From Nocardia brasiliensis (GTDB taxonomy: Bacteria > Actinomycetota > Actinomycetes > Mycobacteriales > Mycobacteriaceae), in contig NZ_CP046171.1 of NCBI RefSeq assembly GCF_011801125.1, forward strand, positions 7,068,001 to 7,132,000: 64,000 nt of DNA, written 5' to 3'. Below, piece after piece: positions 38,025 through 46,510 of the stretch. Position numbers and translations under genes: made by a program. The notes under the pieces were generated by a model. It saw nothing but the letters and a program-made list of their open reading frames with translations. It was not told where the DNA came from and did not search any database. Every line of letters begins with the position of its first letter. The stretch's first letter is position 1.

Positions 38025-39877
38025 CAGGACTTCCTCACTGCGTCGACAACTCCGGTCAGTACGGCTTCGGTGGTGGCACAGGCGGTGTCGGCCCGCGCCC
38101 CCGCGGACGGACGCGCCGACACCGCGATCAGCTCGCCCCGTCCCGCGACGGTGGATCGCACCAGGTGCACCGTCACGCAGGTGCCGTCCGGGTCGATCCG
38201 GCGGGCCGAGTCGAAGTCGCCGAGTTTGCCACCATCGACGAACAGTGTCGTGTATTTCGGGTCGGTATCCACGCGCTCGGCCTCGGTGAGCCGCACCGTG
38301 AGTTCGGTACTCGCACCGGTCCACGCACAGGTGTGCACGTCTCCCGGCGCCGGCCGGACGCCGGGACCGAGCCGCGTGTCGAGCAGGGTCTGCACCACGG
38401 CGGCACACGGATCCAGCCGGACGACCGAGGGATTGGGCAGCTTCGCCTGCGGCGGATCCAGCACGAGCCGGGTCGCGACGGACCGCAGCGCGGCGGCCGC
38501 CGTCCCGCACGAATCGCCTTCGGCCGCACTGATCGTCACCTCGACACCCAACGCGGCCCCGGCACGCATGGGGAGCGCGCGACCACACGATCCGGCCTGC
38601 GCGGTGGTGTCCAGCACGGTCCGGCCCGCGACCTGCTCGGACAGCGGCTTGTCGGCCGCCACCGGGATACCGACCCGAACGCGCAACCGCGTCTGCCTGC
38701 CGTCCGATTCGACGAATCGGGTTTCGCAGACCGCCGATTCGATCGGCTCGGCCGCCACCGGCTGGCCCAGATCGCCGATCACGTCGGGACCGAGCAAGGC
38801 GCACGTGTCGATGAGCCGCGCTTGCGCGTCGGACAGCTCCAGCGCGCGATTCGCCAGCGGATCAGCGGGTTTCGGCGGGTCGTCCCGGCTGAGCAGCACG
38901 CCGGTGACCGTGCCCGCCGCCGCCAGGACCAGGACGGCCGCTGCCGCAGCCCAGCTGCGGCCGCGGCGCGCAGGCTCGGCGGCTGGATCGCCTCCTGCGG
39001 CCGCCCAGCGGTCGGCCTCGGCCCGGTCTCCGGTGATCTGCCGGCGCACCGATGCCGGCCAGCCGGACCTGGCCGGCATCGTCGCCACCGCGTCGATCAG
39101 CTGGTGCGGTGTCGGCCGGTGCCGCGGGTCCTTCGCCAGACAGGCGTCGACGACCGGGCGCAGCGCCGCCGGGATCCCGCTGGTGTCCGGCCGGTGGTGC
39201 ACCACGTTGTACAGCGTCTGCGGCGCCGACGCGCCGAGGAACGGACTGTCCCCGGTCGCGGCCATGAACAGCATCGCGCCGACCGAGAAAACATCACTGG
39301 CCGTATCGAGTTCGTGGCCGACGGCCTGTTCGGGTGACATATACGCCGGGGAGCCGACGAGTGTGCCGGTGGTGGTGAGCTGCACCTCGGCCTCGAGCGC
39401 ACGGGCGATGCCGAAGTCGATCACGCGCGGACCGTCCTCGGCCAGCAGCACATTCGCGGGTTTGAGATCGCGGTGGACCATGCCCGCGCGGTGGATCTCG
39501 ACGAGCGCGGACCCGAGTCCCGCGGTGAGCAGGCGCAAGCCGCCCAACGGCAGCGGCCCCTGCCGGTCGACGGCCGCGCGCAACCCGGGGCCCGGCACGA
39601 AAACCGAGGCCAGCCAGGGGTCCTCGGCATCGGGGTCGGCGTCCATCACGGCCGCGGTGTAGGCGCCGGTGACCCGCTGTGAGGCTTGGACTTCCAGGCG
39701 GAAGCGGGCGCGGAACTCGGCGTTGCGGGCGAGGTGCCGGTGGATCATCTTGACCGCGACAAGGCGGCCGTCGGGGGCACGCCCGAGCAGGACCCGGCCC
39801 ATCGCGCCCTGCCCGATGACGGCGAACAACCGGTGCCGTCCCGCGGTGCGCGGATCATGCGGGCCGAGCGGTCTCAC
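38024..39877 (-). CDS. Receptor Ser/Thr protein kinase, first gene of the kinase operon
   Basis: A 617-residue kinase paralogous to the next gene. Key residues: AVIGQGAMGRV loop, Lys43, HRDLKPAN with Asp137, DFG with Asp154. A membrane segment at about 309-329 (SWAAAAAVLVLAAAGTV) leads to two outer repeats with Cys pairs (LIDTCALLGPDV to VCETRF, and RLDPCAAVVQTLL to VHTCAWTG). GTG at 39877 is preferred because GGAGGAA lies 7 nt upstream. The ATGA overlap with the second kinase suggests they are made in equal amounts and may form a heterodimer. Confidence 0.9.
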   Translation of the reverse strand: MRPLGPHDPRTAGRHRLFAVIGQGAMGRVLLGRAPDGRLVAVKMIHRHLARNAEFRARFRLEVQASQRVTGAYTAAVMDADPDAEDPWLASVFVPGPGLRAAVDRQGPLPLGGLRLLTAGLGSALVEIHRAGMVHRDLKPANVLLAEDGPRVIDFGIARALEAEVQLTTTGTLVGSPAYMSPEQAVGHELDTASDVFSVGAMLFMAATGDSPFLGASAPQTLYNVVHHRPDTSGIPAALRPVVDACLAKDPRHRPTPHQLIDAVATMPARSGWPASVRRQITGDRAEADRWAAAGGDPAAEPARRGRSWAAAAAVLVLAAAGTVTGVLLSRDDPPKPADPLANRALELSDAQARLIDTCALLGPDVIGDLGQPVAAEPIESAVCETRFVESDGRQTRLRVRVGIPVAADKPLSEQVAGRTVLDTTAQAGSCGRALPMRAGAALGVEVTISAAEGDSCGTAAAALRSVATRLVLDPPQAKLPNPSVVRLDPCAAVVQTLLDTRLGPGVRPAPGDVHTCAWTGASTELTVRLTEAERVDTDPKYTTLFVDGGKLGDFDSARRIDPDGTCVTVHLVRSTVAGRGELIAVSARPSAGARADTACATTEAVLTGVVDAVRKS

Positions 39878-40127
39878 CCTGGTTCCTCCCCTGACATGCT
39901 TGCCCAGGGATCGTACCGGCGCCCGTACCACCCGTCCCCACGAGCGGAATCCGGCCACGCGCCGTGTCGCCACCCGCGGCGAACCCGGCTGGTAGTGCCG
40001 GTTTTCCCGAACATCGGACCGAGTACTGACGCACTCGGCGCGCTGGTGTGACCTACACCCCCGTAAAGTCGTCTCAGAACAGCACCACACGAAGAACGCG
40101 GCACCCCGTGCAGCGCGAGGAGCACCA

Positions 40128-40904
40128 GTGTCACTCGATCAGCCACTCGCCCCGCTTCCCCAGGAGGGCATAGGCTTTGCCTCGGCGTGGCCCATCAGGG
40201 CGGGCGATGTGGACCCCTACGACCGGCTGCGGTTCGACGCCATCGCCCGCTATCTGCAGGACATCGCCTGGGAGAACCTGCACAAGACGTTACTGCACCA
40301 TTCCGATCCGAACTGGATCGTGCGGCGCACGGTGATCGATGTGATCCGGCCGATCCTGTGGCCGGACGAGGTACGACTACTGCGCTGGTGCTCGGCGCTG
40401 TCGACCCGCTGGGCGAATATGCGTGTCCGGGTGACCAGCGGCAACGGCGGGCTGATCGAAACAGAGGGCTTCTGGATCAACATCAGCGAGCTGACCCAGC
40501 GGCCCGCCAGGATCAGTGACGAGGGCCTGGCCTATCTGGCGCAGACCACCCAGGAACATCGGCTGCGGTGGCGGCCGTACCTGACCGACACCACCCCGAT
40601 CGAATCCGACACCGACATGCCGTTTCCGGTGCGCGCGACCGACATCGACCAGTACAACCACGTCAACAACGCCTGTTACTGGCAGGCGGTGGAGCAATTC
40701 CTGGTCGAGTACCCGAAGCTGCTGGCGGGCCCGCACCGCGCGGTGATCGAGTACGTCGCGCCGGTGCTCGCCCGCCAGCACGTCACCGTGCGCAGCCGCT
40801 ACGAGCCGGGCGACCGCACCGGCCGGCCGGTGCTGCGGCTGTGGTTCGTGGTCGGCGGCGTCACCACCACGGTGGTGCGCATCATGCCGCTGCCGCCGGA
40901 ATAG
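40128..40904 (+). CDS. Acyl-ACP thioesterase
   Basis: A 258-residue double hot-dog protein of the FatA family, which releases fatty acids from acyl carrier protein. Each half has a hot-dog opening (RAGDVDPYDRLRFDAIARYL and VRATDIDQYNHVNNACYWQA); the second includes the conserved Asn-His-x-Asn active-site loop. GTG at 40128 with GCGAGGAG upstream. It is divergent from the kinase operon and convergent to fprB. Confidence 0.9.
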   Translation: MSLDQPLAPLPQEGIGFASAWPIRAGDVDPYDRLRFDAIARYLQDIAWENLHKTLLHHSDPNWIVRRTVIDVIRPILWPDEVRLLRWCSALSTRWANMRVRVTSGNGGLIETEGFWINISELTQRPARISDEGLAYLAQTTQEHRLRWRPYLTDTTPIESDTDMPFPVRATDIDQYNHVNNACYWQAVEQFLVEYPKLLAGPHRAVIEYVAPVLARQHVTVRSRYEPGDRTGRPVLRLWFVVGGVTTTVVRIMPLPPE

Positions 40905-40953
40905 CCCGTGCGGCGGCCGATCGGGGATTGCCACCCGATCGACCCGCTCGCCC

Positions 40954-42624
40954 TCAGCCGCGCGCGGCCTTCAGCAGGTCCGCCCGCGTGGTGAACTTGA
41001 CCCGTGGCCTGCCCGCGGACTTGCCCGCCGCGCGCTCGGCCTGGTCGATCGCCCGCCAGCCTGCCCGATCCACCAGATCGGCCTGCCGCTCGTGCAGCAG
41101 CGCCCGCAGCGCCGCCCGATCCGCTTCGGGCGCGTCGAGTTTGCCCGCGGTGAAATCGGCGATGAGATGTTCCACGGTCGCCTCGGCGTCGACCCGGTTC
41201 GAGCCGATCACACCGCGGGGACCGCGCTTGATCCAGCCGCTGACGTACACACCGGGCAGCGGGGTACCGTCGGCGGCCAGCACCCGGCCGTGCTCGTTCG
41301 GCACGATGCCGCGCCGCTCGTCGAAGGGCAGATCCGCGACGGGCGCGCCACGGTAACCGATCGACCGCAGCACCAAGCCGGTCTCGATGGTCTCGCGGCG
41401 ATCGGTCGCCCTGGCCATGAGTTCACCGCTGTCGGTGCACAATTCGTTGTGCGCGAACTCGATCGCGGTCACCCGGTCGGTGCCGTGCAGCGCGGTCGGC
41501 GAGGCCAGATAGCGGAAGACGATCCGCTTGTTGGCCGGGTCGCGCGGCGCGTTCGCGTACTCCTGGGCCAGGGTGTACTTGAGCTTGAGCGACGGCTCGA
41601 TGTCCGGGTCGTCCAGGATCGCCTGGCTCGCGTGATCGAGCTCGAGGTCGGCCGCGTCGACCACCACATCGATGCCGTCGAGGTGGGCCAGCGCGAGGAA
41701 CTCCGACGATGTGTACGCCGCCTGCAGCGGGCCGCGCCTGCCGAGCACCACCACCTCGCGGATATTGCTGCGCCGCAGCGCGTCCAGCGCGTGGTCGGCG
41801 ATATCGGTCTTGGCCAGCTCATCCGGGGATACGGTGAGCACCCGAGCCACATCGAGAGCGACATTGCCGTTGCCGACGATCACCGCGCGCTCGCCGGACA
41901 GATCGAACTGCCGATCGGCGTAGTCGGGATGGCCGTTGTACCAGGCGACGAACTCGGTGGCCGAGTGGCTGCCCGCCAGGTCCTCGCCCGGCACGTCGAG
42001 GCGGCGGTCGGTCGAGGCGCCCACCGCGTAGATCACCGCGTGATGGTGGCGCAGCAGCTCCTCGTGCGAGACATGCGTGCCGACCTCGACATTGAGGTAG
42101 TACTGCAGGGTCTCGCGCCGGAACGCGGACTCGAACAGTCCCGAGACCGTCTTGGTGCCCGGGTGGTCGGGCGCAACGCCACTGCGGACCAGGCCCCACG
42201 GGGTGGGCACCCGGTCGAACATCTCGATCTCGACATCGGCGCGGCGCAGCAGTTCGTCGGCCGCGTAGCAGGCCGCGGGGCCGGCCCCGACGATCGCGAC
42301 GCGCAGCGTGCCGAGCTCCTTCGGCGGCCGCGGCGGCGTGACGATCGGGTCGAAGTTGGACTCGAGCGGGTGTCGTTCGAAGTACGCGGCATTGATGTCG
42401 CGGTATCGGGCCAGCGACGCGGTCAGATCGTCCTCGGAGAAGATGGCCTCCACCGGGCACGCGTCGACACACGCCCCACAGTCGATACAGGTGTCGGGGT
42501 CGATGTAGAGCATCTCGGTGGTCGCGAACTCCGGTTGGTCCGGGGTCGGACGGATGCAATCGACTGGGCACTCGGAAACGCAGCTGGCGTCGTTGCAACA
42601 ACGCTGCGTGATGACGTAGGCCAT
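40954..42624 (-). CDS. fprB: Ferredoxin/ferredoxin-NADP reductase fusion (FprB)
   Basis: A 556-residue protein. The first 65 residues are a 7Fe-type ferredoxin (CVSECPVDCIRP and CIDCGACVDACPVEA). Then comes an adrenodoxin-reductase-type FAD/NADP oxidoreductase: VAIVGAGPAACYAADELLR, the NADP motif VIVGNGNVALDVARVL and SGWIKRGPRGVIGSN near the end. The family passes electrons from NADPH to ferredoxins and P450 systems; the layout matches mycobacterial FprB. ATG at 42624. Confidence 0.93.
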   Translation of the reverse strand: MAYVITQRCCNDASCVSECPVDCIRPTPDQPEFATTEMLYIDPDTCIDCGACVDACPVEAIFSEDDLTASLARYRDINAAYFERHPLESNFDPIVTPPRPPKELGTLRVAIVGAGPAACYAADELLRRADVEIEMFDRVPTPWGLVRSGVAPDHPGTKTVSGLFESAFRRETLQYYLNVEVGTHVSHEELLRHHHAVIYAVGASTDRRLDVPGEDLAGSHSATEFVAWYNGHPDYADRQFDLSGERAVIVGNGNVALDVARVLTVSPDELAKTDIADHALDALRRSNIREVVVLGRRGPLQAAYTSSEFLALAHLDGIDVVVDAADLELDHASQAILDDPDIEPSLKLKYTLAQEYANAPRDPANKRIVFRYLASPTALHGTDRVTAIEFAHNELCTDSGELMARATDRRETIETGLVLRSIGYRGAPVADLPFDERRGIVPNEHGRVLAADGTPLPGVYVSGWIKRGPRGVIGSNRVDAEATVEHLIADFTAGKLDAPEADRAALRALLHERQADLVDRAGWRAIDQAERAAGKSAGRPRVKFTTRADLLKAARG

Positions 42625-42781
42625 ATTGTCAAGATCCTCGAAGATGTACGTGGGCTGTAGGCCACCCGGTGGGCAGAGGTGGACAAAACGTCACGTCGCG
42701 CAATCGCCGCGGTGTGACGCCGCTTTCAGTTTGCCTCGAGTGTGGTCGAGGCCATGCGACCGGAGGCCTTACGGTATCTCC

Positions 42782-43273
42782 ATGGTGCGGACTCTGATCC
42801 TCATGCGGCACGGAAAGTCGGCATATCCCGACGGTGTCGACGACCACGAACGCCCGCTTGCCCCGCGCGGGCAACGCGAAGCGGGCTTGGCGGGGGAATG
42901 GTTGCGCCGCACCCAGCCGCCGATCGACGCCGTGCGGTGTTCCACCGCCACGCGCACCAGGCAGACGCTGGCGGCCACCGGCATCACCGCGCCGGTCGTC
43001 TACGAGGCGGGCATCTACGAGGCCTCGCCGCAGACCCTGATCGAATTGGTCCAGCTCAGCGACGACGACGTCGCGACGCTGCTGGTGATCGGGCATGCGC
43101 CCGGAATGCCGTGGACGGCATGGGAGTTGGCGAGCAACCGCGCTTCGGCGCCGGCCATCGAGCTCAGCCGAAAGTTTCCCACCTCGGCGCTGGCGGTGCT
43201 CGAGTTCGACCGACCGTGGGCGCAGGTCGACCCGGGAGCCGGAGAGCTGGTGCGCTTCCACATCCCCCGCTGA
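42782..43273 (+). CDS. SixA-like histidine phosphatase
   Basis: A 163-residue phosphoglycerate-mutase-fold phosphatase. The catalytic RHG motif is LMRHGKSAYP (His10), with the second His in VIGHAPGMPW. Length and the HERPLAPRGQREA segment match the SixA group, which removes phosphate from phosphohistidine. Divergent from fprB. No signal peptide. Confidence 0.88.
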   Translation: MVRTLILMRHGKSAYPDGVDDHERPLAPRGQREAGLAGEWLRRTQPPIDAVRCSTATRTRQTLAATGITAPVVYEAGIYEASPQTLIELVQLSDDDVATLLVIGHAPGMPWTAWELASNRASAPAIELSRKFPTSALAVLEFDRPWAQVDPGAGELVRFHIPR

Positions 43274-43281
43274 GCGGACGC

Positions 43282-43485
43282 TCAGCGGAGCAGCTTGCCG
43301 CCGACCACTACGACCGCGCCGAGCACGACCAGCAGCACGAACGCGGCGAAGCCGCCGACCAGCCACCACACGAGCGCGACCGCGAGTGCCACCGGCGCGA
43401 CCGCGATCGCGGTGATCACGGGGCTTTCTTTGACCGTCGCCCAGGCCGAACGGGCCCGGATCCGGTCGATGTCCTTACCTGGCAT
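43282..43485 (-). CDS. Small membrane protein, 67 residues
   Basis: Starts MPGKDIDRIRARSAWATVKE and has two membrane segments (ITAIAVAPVALAVALVWWL and GFAAFVLLVVLGAVVVVGG) with a short basic end. No family recognised. It faces the SixA gene and is divergent from the VOC gene at 43544. Confidence 0.65.
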   Translation of the reverse strand: MPGKDIDRIRARSAWATVKESPVITAIAVAPVALAVALVWWLVGGFAAFVLLVVLGAVVVVGGKLLR

Positions 43486-43543
43486 GGCACCAGGGTAGGC
43501 CCGAATCCGGGACTTTGTCGGTGCACGGTGCCATGCTCTGGCA

Positions 43544-43912
43544 ATGGATTGGAAAATCGAGCTCATCGCGATCCCGGTCACCGACGTCGATCGGGCGAAG
43601 GACTTCTACACCGGCATCGGTTTCAACGCCGATCACGACCACCGGGTCGACGAGAACGTGCGGTTCGTGCAGCTCACCCCGCCCGGCTCGGCCTGCTCGA
43701 TCTGCATCGGCGAAGGCGTCACCGACGCGGCTCCCGGCAGCGTCGTCGGCATGCAGATCGTCGTCGCCGACGCCGAGGCCGCCTACAAGCAGCTGAGCGC
43801 CGCGGGCGTGGCCGCCAGCCCGGTCGAGGAACTCCCCTGGGGTAAGTTCACCTACTTCGCCGACCCCGACGGCAACAAGTGGGCCATCCAGGAACTGCCG
43901 AACTACGGCTGA
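43544..43912 (+). CDS. VOC/glyoxalase family protein
   Basis: A 122-residue two-repeat vicinal oxygen chelate protein (ELIAIPVTDVDRAKDFYTG opening, YFADPDGNKWAIQE closing). The Glu of the second repeat is present, but the complete set of metal ligands of glyoxalase I cannot be confirmed. Such proteins include glyoxalases, resistance proteins and binding proteins. Monocistronic. Confidence 0.85.
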   Translation: MDWKIELIAIPVTDVDRAKDFYTGIGFNADHDHRVDENVRFVQLTPPGSACSICIGEGVTDAAPGSVVGMQIVVADAEAAYKQLSAAGVAASPVEELPWGKFTYFADPDGNKWAIQELPNYG

Positions 43913-43940
43913 GCCCGCGCCACCGCGACCCGCCTGACCG

Positions 43941-44243
43941 TCAGCCGAGCTGCTTCAGATCGATGGTCAGCGGGCACGGCGAGGAGGTGGTGAAGGTTCC
44001 GGTCACCTCGCCGTCGTCGGCGTACCCGAGTTCCTCGGTGAGCCGGAAGGCGACCAGGTGCGCTGGAAGCTGCGCGTCTACTTGGCTGGAAAGCCGCATA
44101 CCCGCGACATTGTGGCGCGGTTTCAGCGACGGCGAAATGGCGAGAACCCCCTCTTGCAACTCGCGGCGAACCAGCTCGTCCTCATCGAGTGCCAAATAGT
44201 CGGCAATCGTCAGCAGCCGCCACGGTTCCGGAAGTGCCGTCAC
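43941..44243 (-). pseudogene. Internally deleted Uma2-family nuclease remnant
   Basis: The 100-residue frame starts with GTG and has the Uma2 (DUF820) N-terminus (LLTIADYLALDEDELVRREL, GVLAISPSLKPRHN) joined directly to a Uma2 C-terminus (YADDGEVTGTFTTSSPCPLT). Complete members are about 190 residues; the missing middle contains the PD-(D/E)xK catalytic residues. The join is in frame, so a short protein may still be made, but it cannot be a working nuclease of this family. Confidence 0.65.
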
Positions 44244-44338
44244 CCTCGCTCCTCAGCTCGCCCCACCCGGTCGGCTCCAGTGCCCCACGCAAAGCACCGG
44301 ATCGGCGGGAAGGCATTGGGGTTTCGGCAGAATGAGGG

Positions 44339-44369
44339 TTGCTTGGAGCGCACTCCAGGCGACTAGCGT
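44339..44369 (+). promoter_or_regulatory. MerR-type promoter of the MerR gene
   Basis: TTGCTT (44339-44344) and TAGCGT (44364-44369) are 19 bp apart, with CTTGGAGCGCACTCCAGG between. This copies the operator at 2531-2546 (TTGGAGTGCACTCCAA) with two changes, so one regulator probably acts on both. Confidence 0.7.
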
Positions 44370-44399
44370 CGACTGGGTTCAGACGGAAAGGCGAATGTC

Positions 44400-44855
44400 G
44401 TGAGTGAAACCGCGCGCAACGAGCGAGGCAGCGACCGGGAAACGCCGCGCTATTCGATCGGGGAGGTCTCCGAGCGCTCGGGGCTGACCAGGGACACGTT
44501 GCGCTGGTACGAACGGATCGGGTTGATGGACTACATCGGCCGCGATCGCACCGGCAAGCGGCGCTTCAGCGACCGCGACCTGGAGTGGCTGACCCTGATC
44601 GGCCGGCTGCGCACCACCGGCATGTCGGTGGCCGACATGGTCCGGTACGCGGAACTCGTGCGCGCGGGGGATTCGACGTTCCCCGAGCGACTGGCGATGT
44701 TCCGCAAGACGCGTGCCGAGGTGCTCGCCAAGATCGACGAACTGCGGCAGACCGTGGCCGTGCTCGACTACAAGATCGACATATACGAGGGCAAGGCACA
44801 ACCTGTGCGACCGATCCCGAGCAACGCGCGGAACGGCGAAGGACTCCGGGTATGA
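44400..44855 (+). CDS. MerR-family regulator of the AdhR/NmlR type, without cysteine
   Basis: A 151-residue MerR protein: winged HTH (YSIGEVSERSGLTRDTLRWY ERIGLMDY) and a C-terminal coiled-coil helix (RLAMFRKTRAEVLAKIDEL). The pattern AELVRAGDSTFPERL and LDYKIDIYEGK matches the AdhR/YyaN group, whose members sense aldehydes or nitrosative stress through a cysteine. Here the protein has no cysteine at all. GTG at 44400; an ATG at 44395 is out of frame. It is behind a promoter of its own class, so it is probably autoregulated, and is followed by an ABM monooxygenase. Confidence 0.88.
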   Translation: MSETARNERGSDRETPRYSIGEVSERSGLTRDTLRWYERIGLMDYIGRDRTGKRRFSDRDLEWLTLIGRLRTTGMSVADMVRYAELVRAGDSTFPERLAMFRKTRAEVLAKIDELRQTVAVLDYKIDIYEGKAQPVRPIPSNARNGEGLRV

Positions 44856-44904
44856 CCGGCGACCCGAATGGATAGCAAGCACCACAACAGATCTGGAGTA
44901 CAAC

Positions 44905-45195
44905 GTGGCCAACCTGACGCTCAATGTCCGATTCACCGCCAAGCCGGGCCGGGAGTCCGAGCTGCGCGAAGTGCTGGAGAACTTGGTCGCGCCGACTGTC
45001 GCCGAGCCGGGCTGCGTGCGCTACGAGCTGTACCTGCACCCCACCGATCCGGCCAAAATGGTGCTGCTCGAGGAGTGGATCGACGCCGACGCGCTGGCCG
45101 AGCATTTCGAGACCCCGCACCTGAAGCAGGGCGCGGCCGCGTTGGACGAGATCCTGGTCGAGCCGTTCCAGTTGCGCCGGTTCGTCGAGCTCTGA
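44905..45195 (+). CDS. ABM-family monooxygenase
   Basis: A 96-residue antibiotic biosynthesis monooxygenase-fold protein (ferredoxin-like dimer; NLTLNVRFTAKPGRESELRE, GCVRYELYLHPTDP, VLLEEWIDADALAEH). YgiN-like relatives oxidise quinols or aromatic compounds without cofactors. GTG at 44905 behind GGAG. 49 bp after the MerR gene and likely in its operon. Confidence 0.85.
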   Translation: MANLTLNVRFTAKPGRESELREVLENLVAPTVAEPGCVRYELYLHPTDPAKMVLLEEWIDADALAEHFETPHLKQGAAALDEILVEPFQLRRFVEL

Positions 45196-45216
45196 TTCGA
45201 AACACCCGCGGCCCGG

Positions 45217-45387
45217 TCAGTGGACGCCGCGGCCACCGAGCGACGCGCTGACCACCGCGGGCGGAGTCCACCCCGCCAGCAGATCGGCCCGTTCCTGCGC
45301 GGTGAGATCCTGCCTGGCCCAGATCCGATGCGCGCCGCGCCGGCAGGCGGCGACCAGGGTGGGTGCGGTCCGGTTGCGAAACCTCAT
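45217..45387 (-). CDS. Small unidentified protein, 56 residues
   Basis: ATG at 45387 follows AAGGAG at 8 nt. The product is basic in its first half (MRFRNRTAPTLVAACRRGAH) and includes LTAQERADLLAGWTPP. No membrane segment; no family known. It is convergent to the ABM gene and divergent from the CMD-GNAT gene. Confidence 0.45.
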   Translation of the reverse strand: MRFRNRTAPTLVAACRRGAHRIWARQDLTAQERADLLAGWTPPAVVSASLGGRGVH

Positions 45388-45561
45388 GGCATTGCTCCTT
45401 CGACGAACTCTCCCATTCTCGGAGCGCGCCACGGGTCGGCGCGAGGTCTGGACAACGATCTCTACGAGTTCTGAACACCGCCGTAACAAGACGTGGACTT
45501 CGGTCCGTTTATGCGCCGCCCCGCGGCGGGCCCGATCCAGGAGGGGCTAGCATCCATCAAG

Positions 45562-46356
45562 GTGAAGCCCGATCAATCGCATGACCGCGTCTGGATCGAC
45601 AAGCAGACGCCCGGTGTCTATCGCGCACTCGTCAAGGTCGCCAACGAAGTACGGGCCGCGGCGACGGCGGTGGGCCTGGACCGCAAACTCGTCGAACTGA
45701 TCAACATGCGGGTTTCGCAGATCAACGGCTGTGCGGTCTGCCTGGACGTGCATGGGCGTGCCGCGCTCGCCGCGGGGAATACCGCGCAGGAACTCGCGGT
45801 TCTGCCGGCGTGGGACCGCACGGATCTGTACTCGCCGCTCGAGCGGGCCGTCCTGCGACTGGCCGAGGTCACCACGACCCTGCCGGACGAGGACACGCTG
45901 GAGCGGGCCTACACGGCGGCTCGCGAGGTCCTGACCGACGATCAGCTGTCCACCGTCATCTGGGTGGCCACGACGATCGGCGCGTTCAATCGCGTGTCGA
46001 TCCTGAGCAAACACCCGGTACGCACACCGAAGGAGCACTCGACCATGACCGCAGCCACACCCGACGCCAAGGTCGTCCGTAACGACGAGAAGCACCGCTA
46101 CGAGGTGACCTACGGCGGCGAGCTCGCCGGGTTCGCCGAGTACGAGGAGCGCGGCACGGAGACCGTGTTCACCCATACCGAGATCGACGGCGCGTTCTCC
46201 GGTAAGGGGCTGGGCAGCATTCTGGCCAAGCAGGCCATCGAGGACGCCGTCGAGCGCAAGCGCGAGATCCGGCCGCTGTGCCCGTTCATCAAGGCCTACC
46301 TGGACAAGCACCCGCAGTACGACGCGCATGTCATCGGCAAGGGGATCACCCGGTGA
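45562..46356 (+). CDS. AhpD-like carboxymuconolactone decarboxylase fused to a GNAT acetyltransferase
   Basis: A two-domain protein. Residues 1-155 are a CMD/AhpD domain with the peroxidase motif GCAVCLDVH (Cys-x-x-Cys-x3-His). From MTAATPDAKVVRNDEKHRYE on it is a small YjdJ-type GNAT domain (GKGLGSILAKQAIEDA, KAYLDKHPQYD). GTG at 45562 is favoured because family members start just before VWIDKQTPGVY; the frame is open back to a GTG at 45493. An AAGGAG before the internal ATG at 46045 suggests that the GNAT half may also be made alone, so the fusion may be recent. Confidence 0.8.
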   Translation: MKPDQSHDRVWIDKQTPGVYRALVKVANEVRAAATAVGLDRKLVELINMRVSQINGCAVCLDVHGRAALAAGNTAQELAVLPAWDRTDLYSPLERAVLRLAEVTTTLPDEDTLERAYTAAREVLTDDQLSTVIWVATTIGAFNRVSILSKHPVRTPKEHSTMTAATPDAKVVRNDEKHRYEVTYGGELAGFAEYEERGTETVFTHTEIDGAFSGKGLGSILAKQAIEDAVERKREIRPLCPFIKAYLDKHPQYDAHVIGKGITR

Positions 46357-46510
46357 GCGGAGCGGAGTCGTGAGCGAGCCTCAGCGAGCGAACCGAAGGC
46401 ACAGTGTGTGTCACGCACGACGGAGCGGAGCGGAGTCGTGAGCGAGCCTCAGCGAGCGAACCGAAGGCACAGTGTGTGTCACGCACGACGGAGCGGAGCG
46501 GAGTCGTGAG
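46355..46510 (+). repeat. 68-bp tandem repeat carrying overlapping mini-ORFs
   Basis: Two full copies of a 68-bp unit (starting at 46355 and 46423) and a 20-bp third start (46491). Each unit begins GAGCGGAGCGGAGTCGTGAG, a ribosome-site-like run followed by GTG. As 68 is not a multiple of three, the GTG of each copy (46370, 46438) reads 23 codons and stops at the GTGA of the next (46439-46441, 46507-46509). The last overlap is with the pirin start at 46506, so translation may be relayed along the repeat. Confidence 0.9.
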
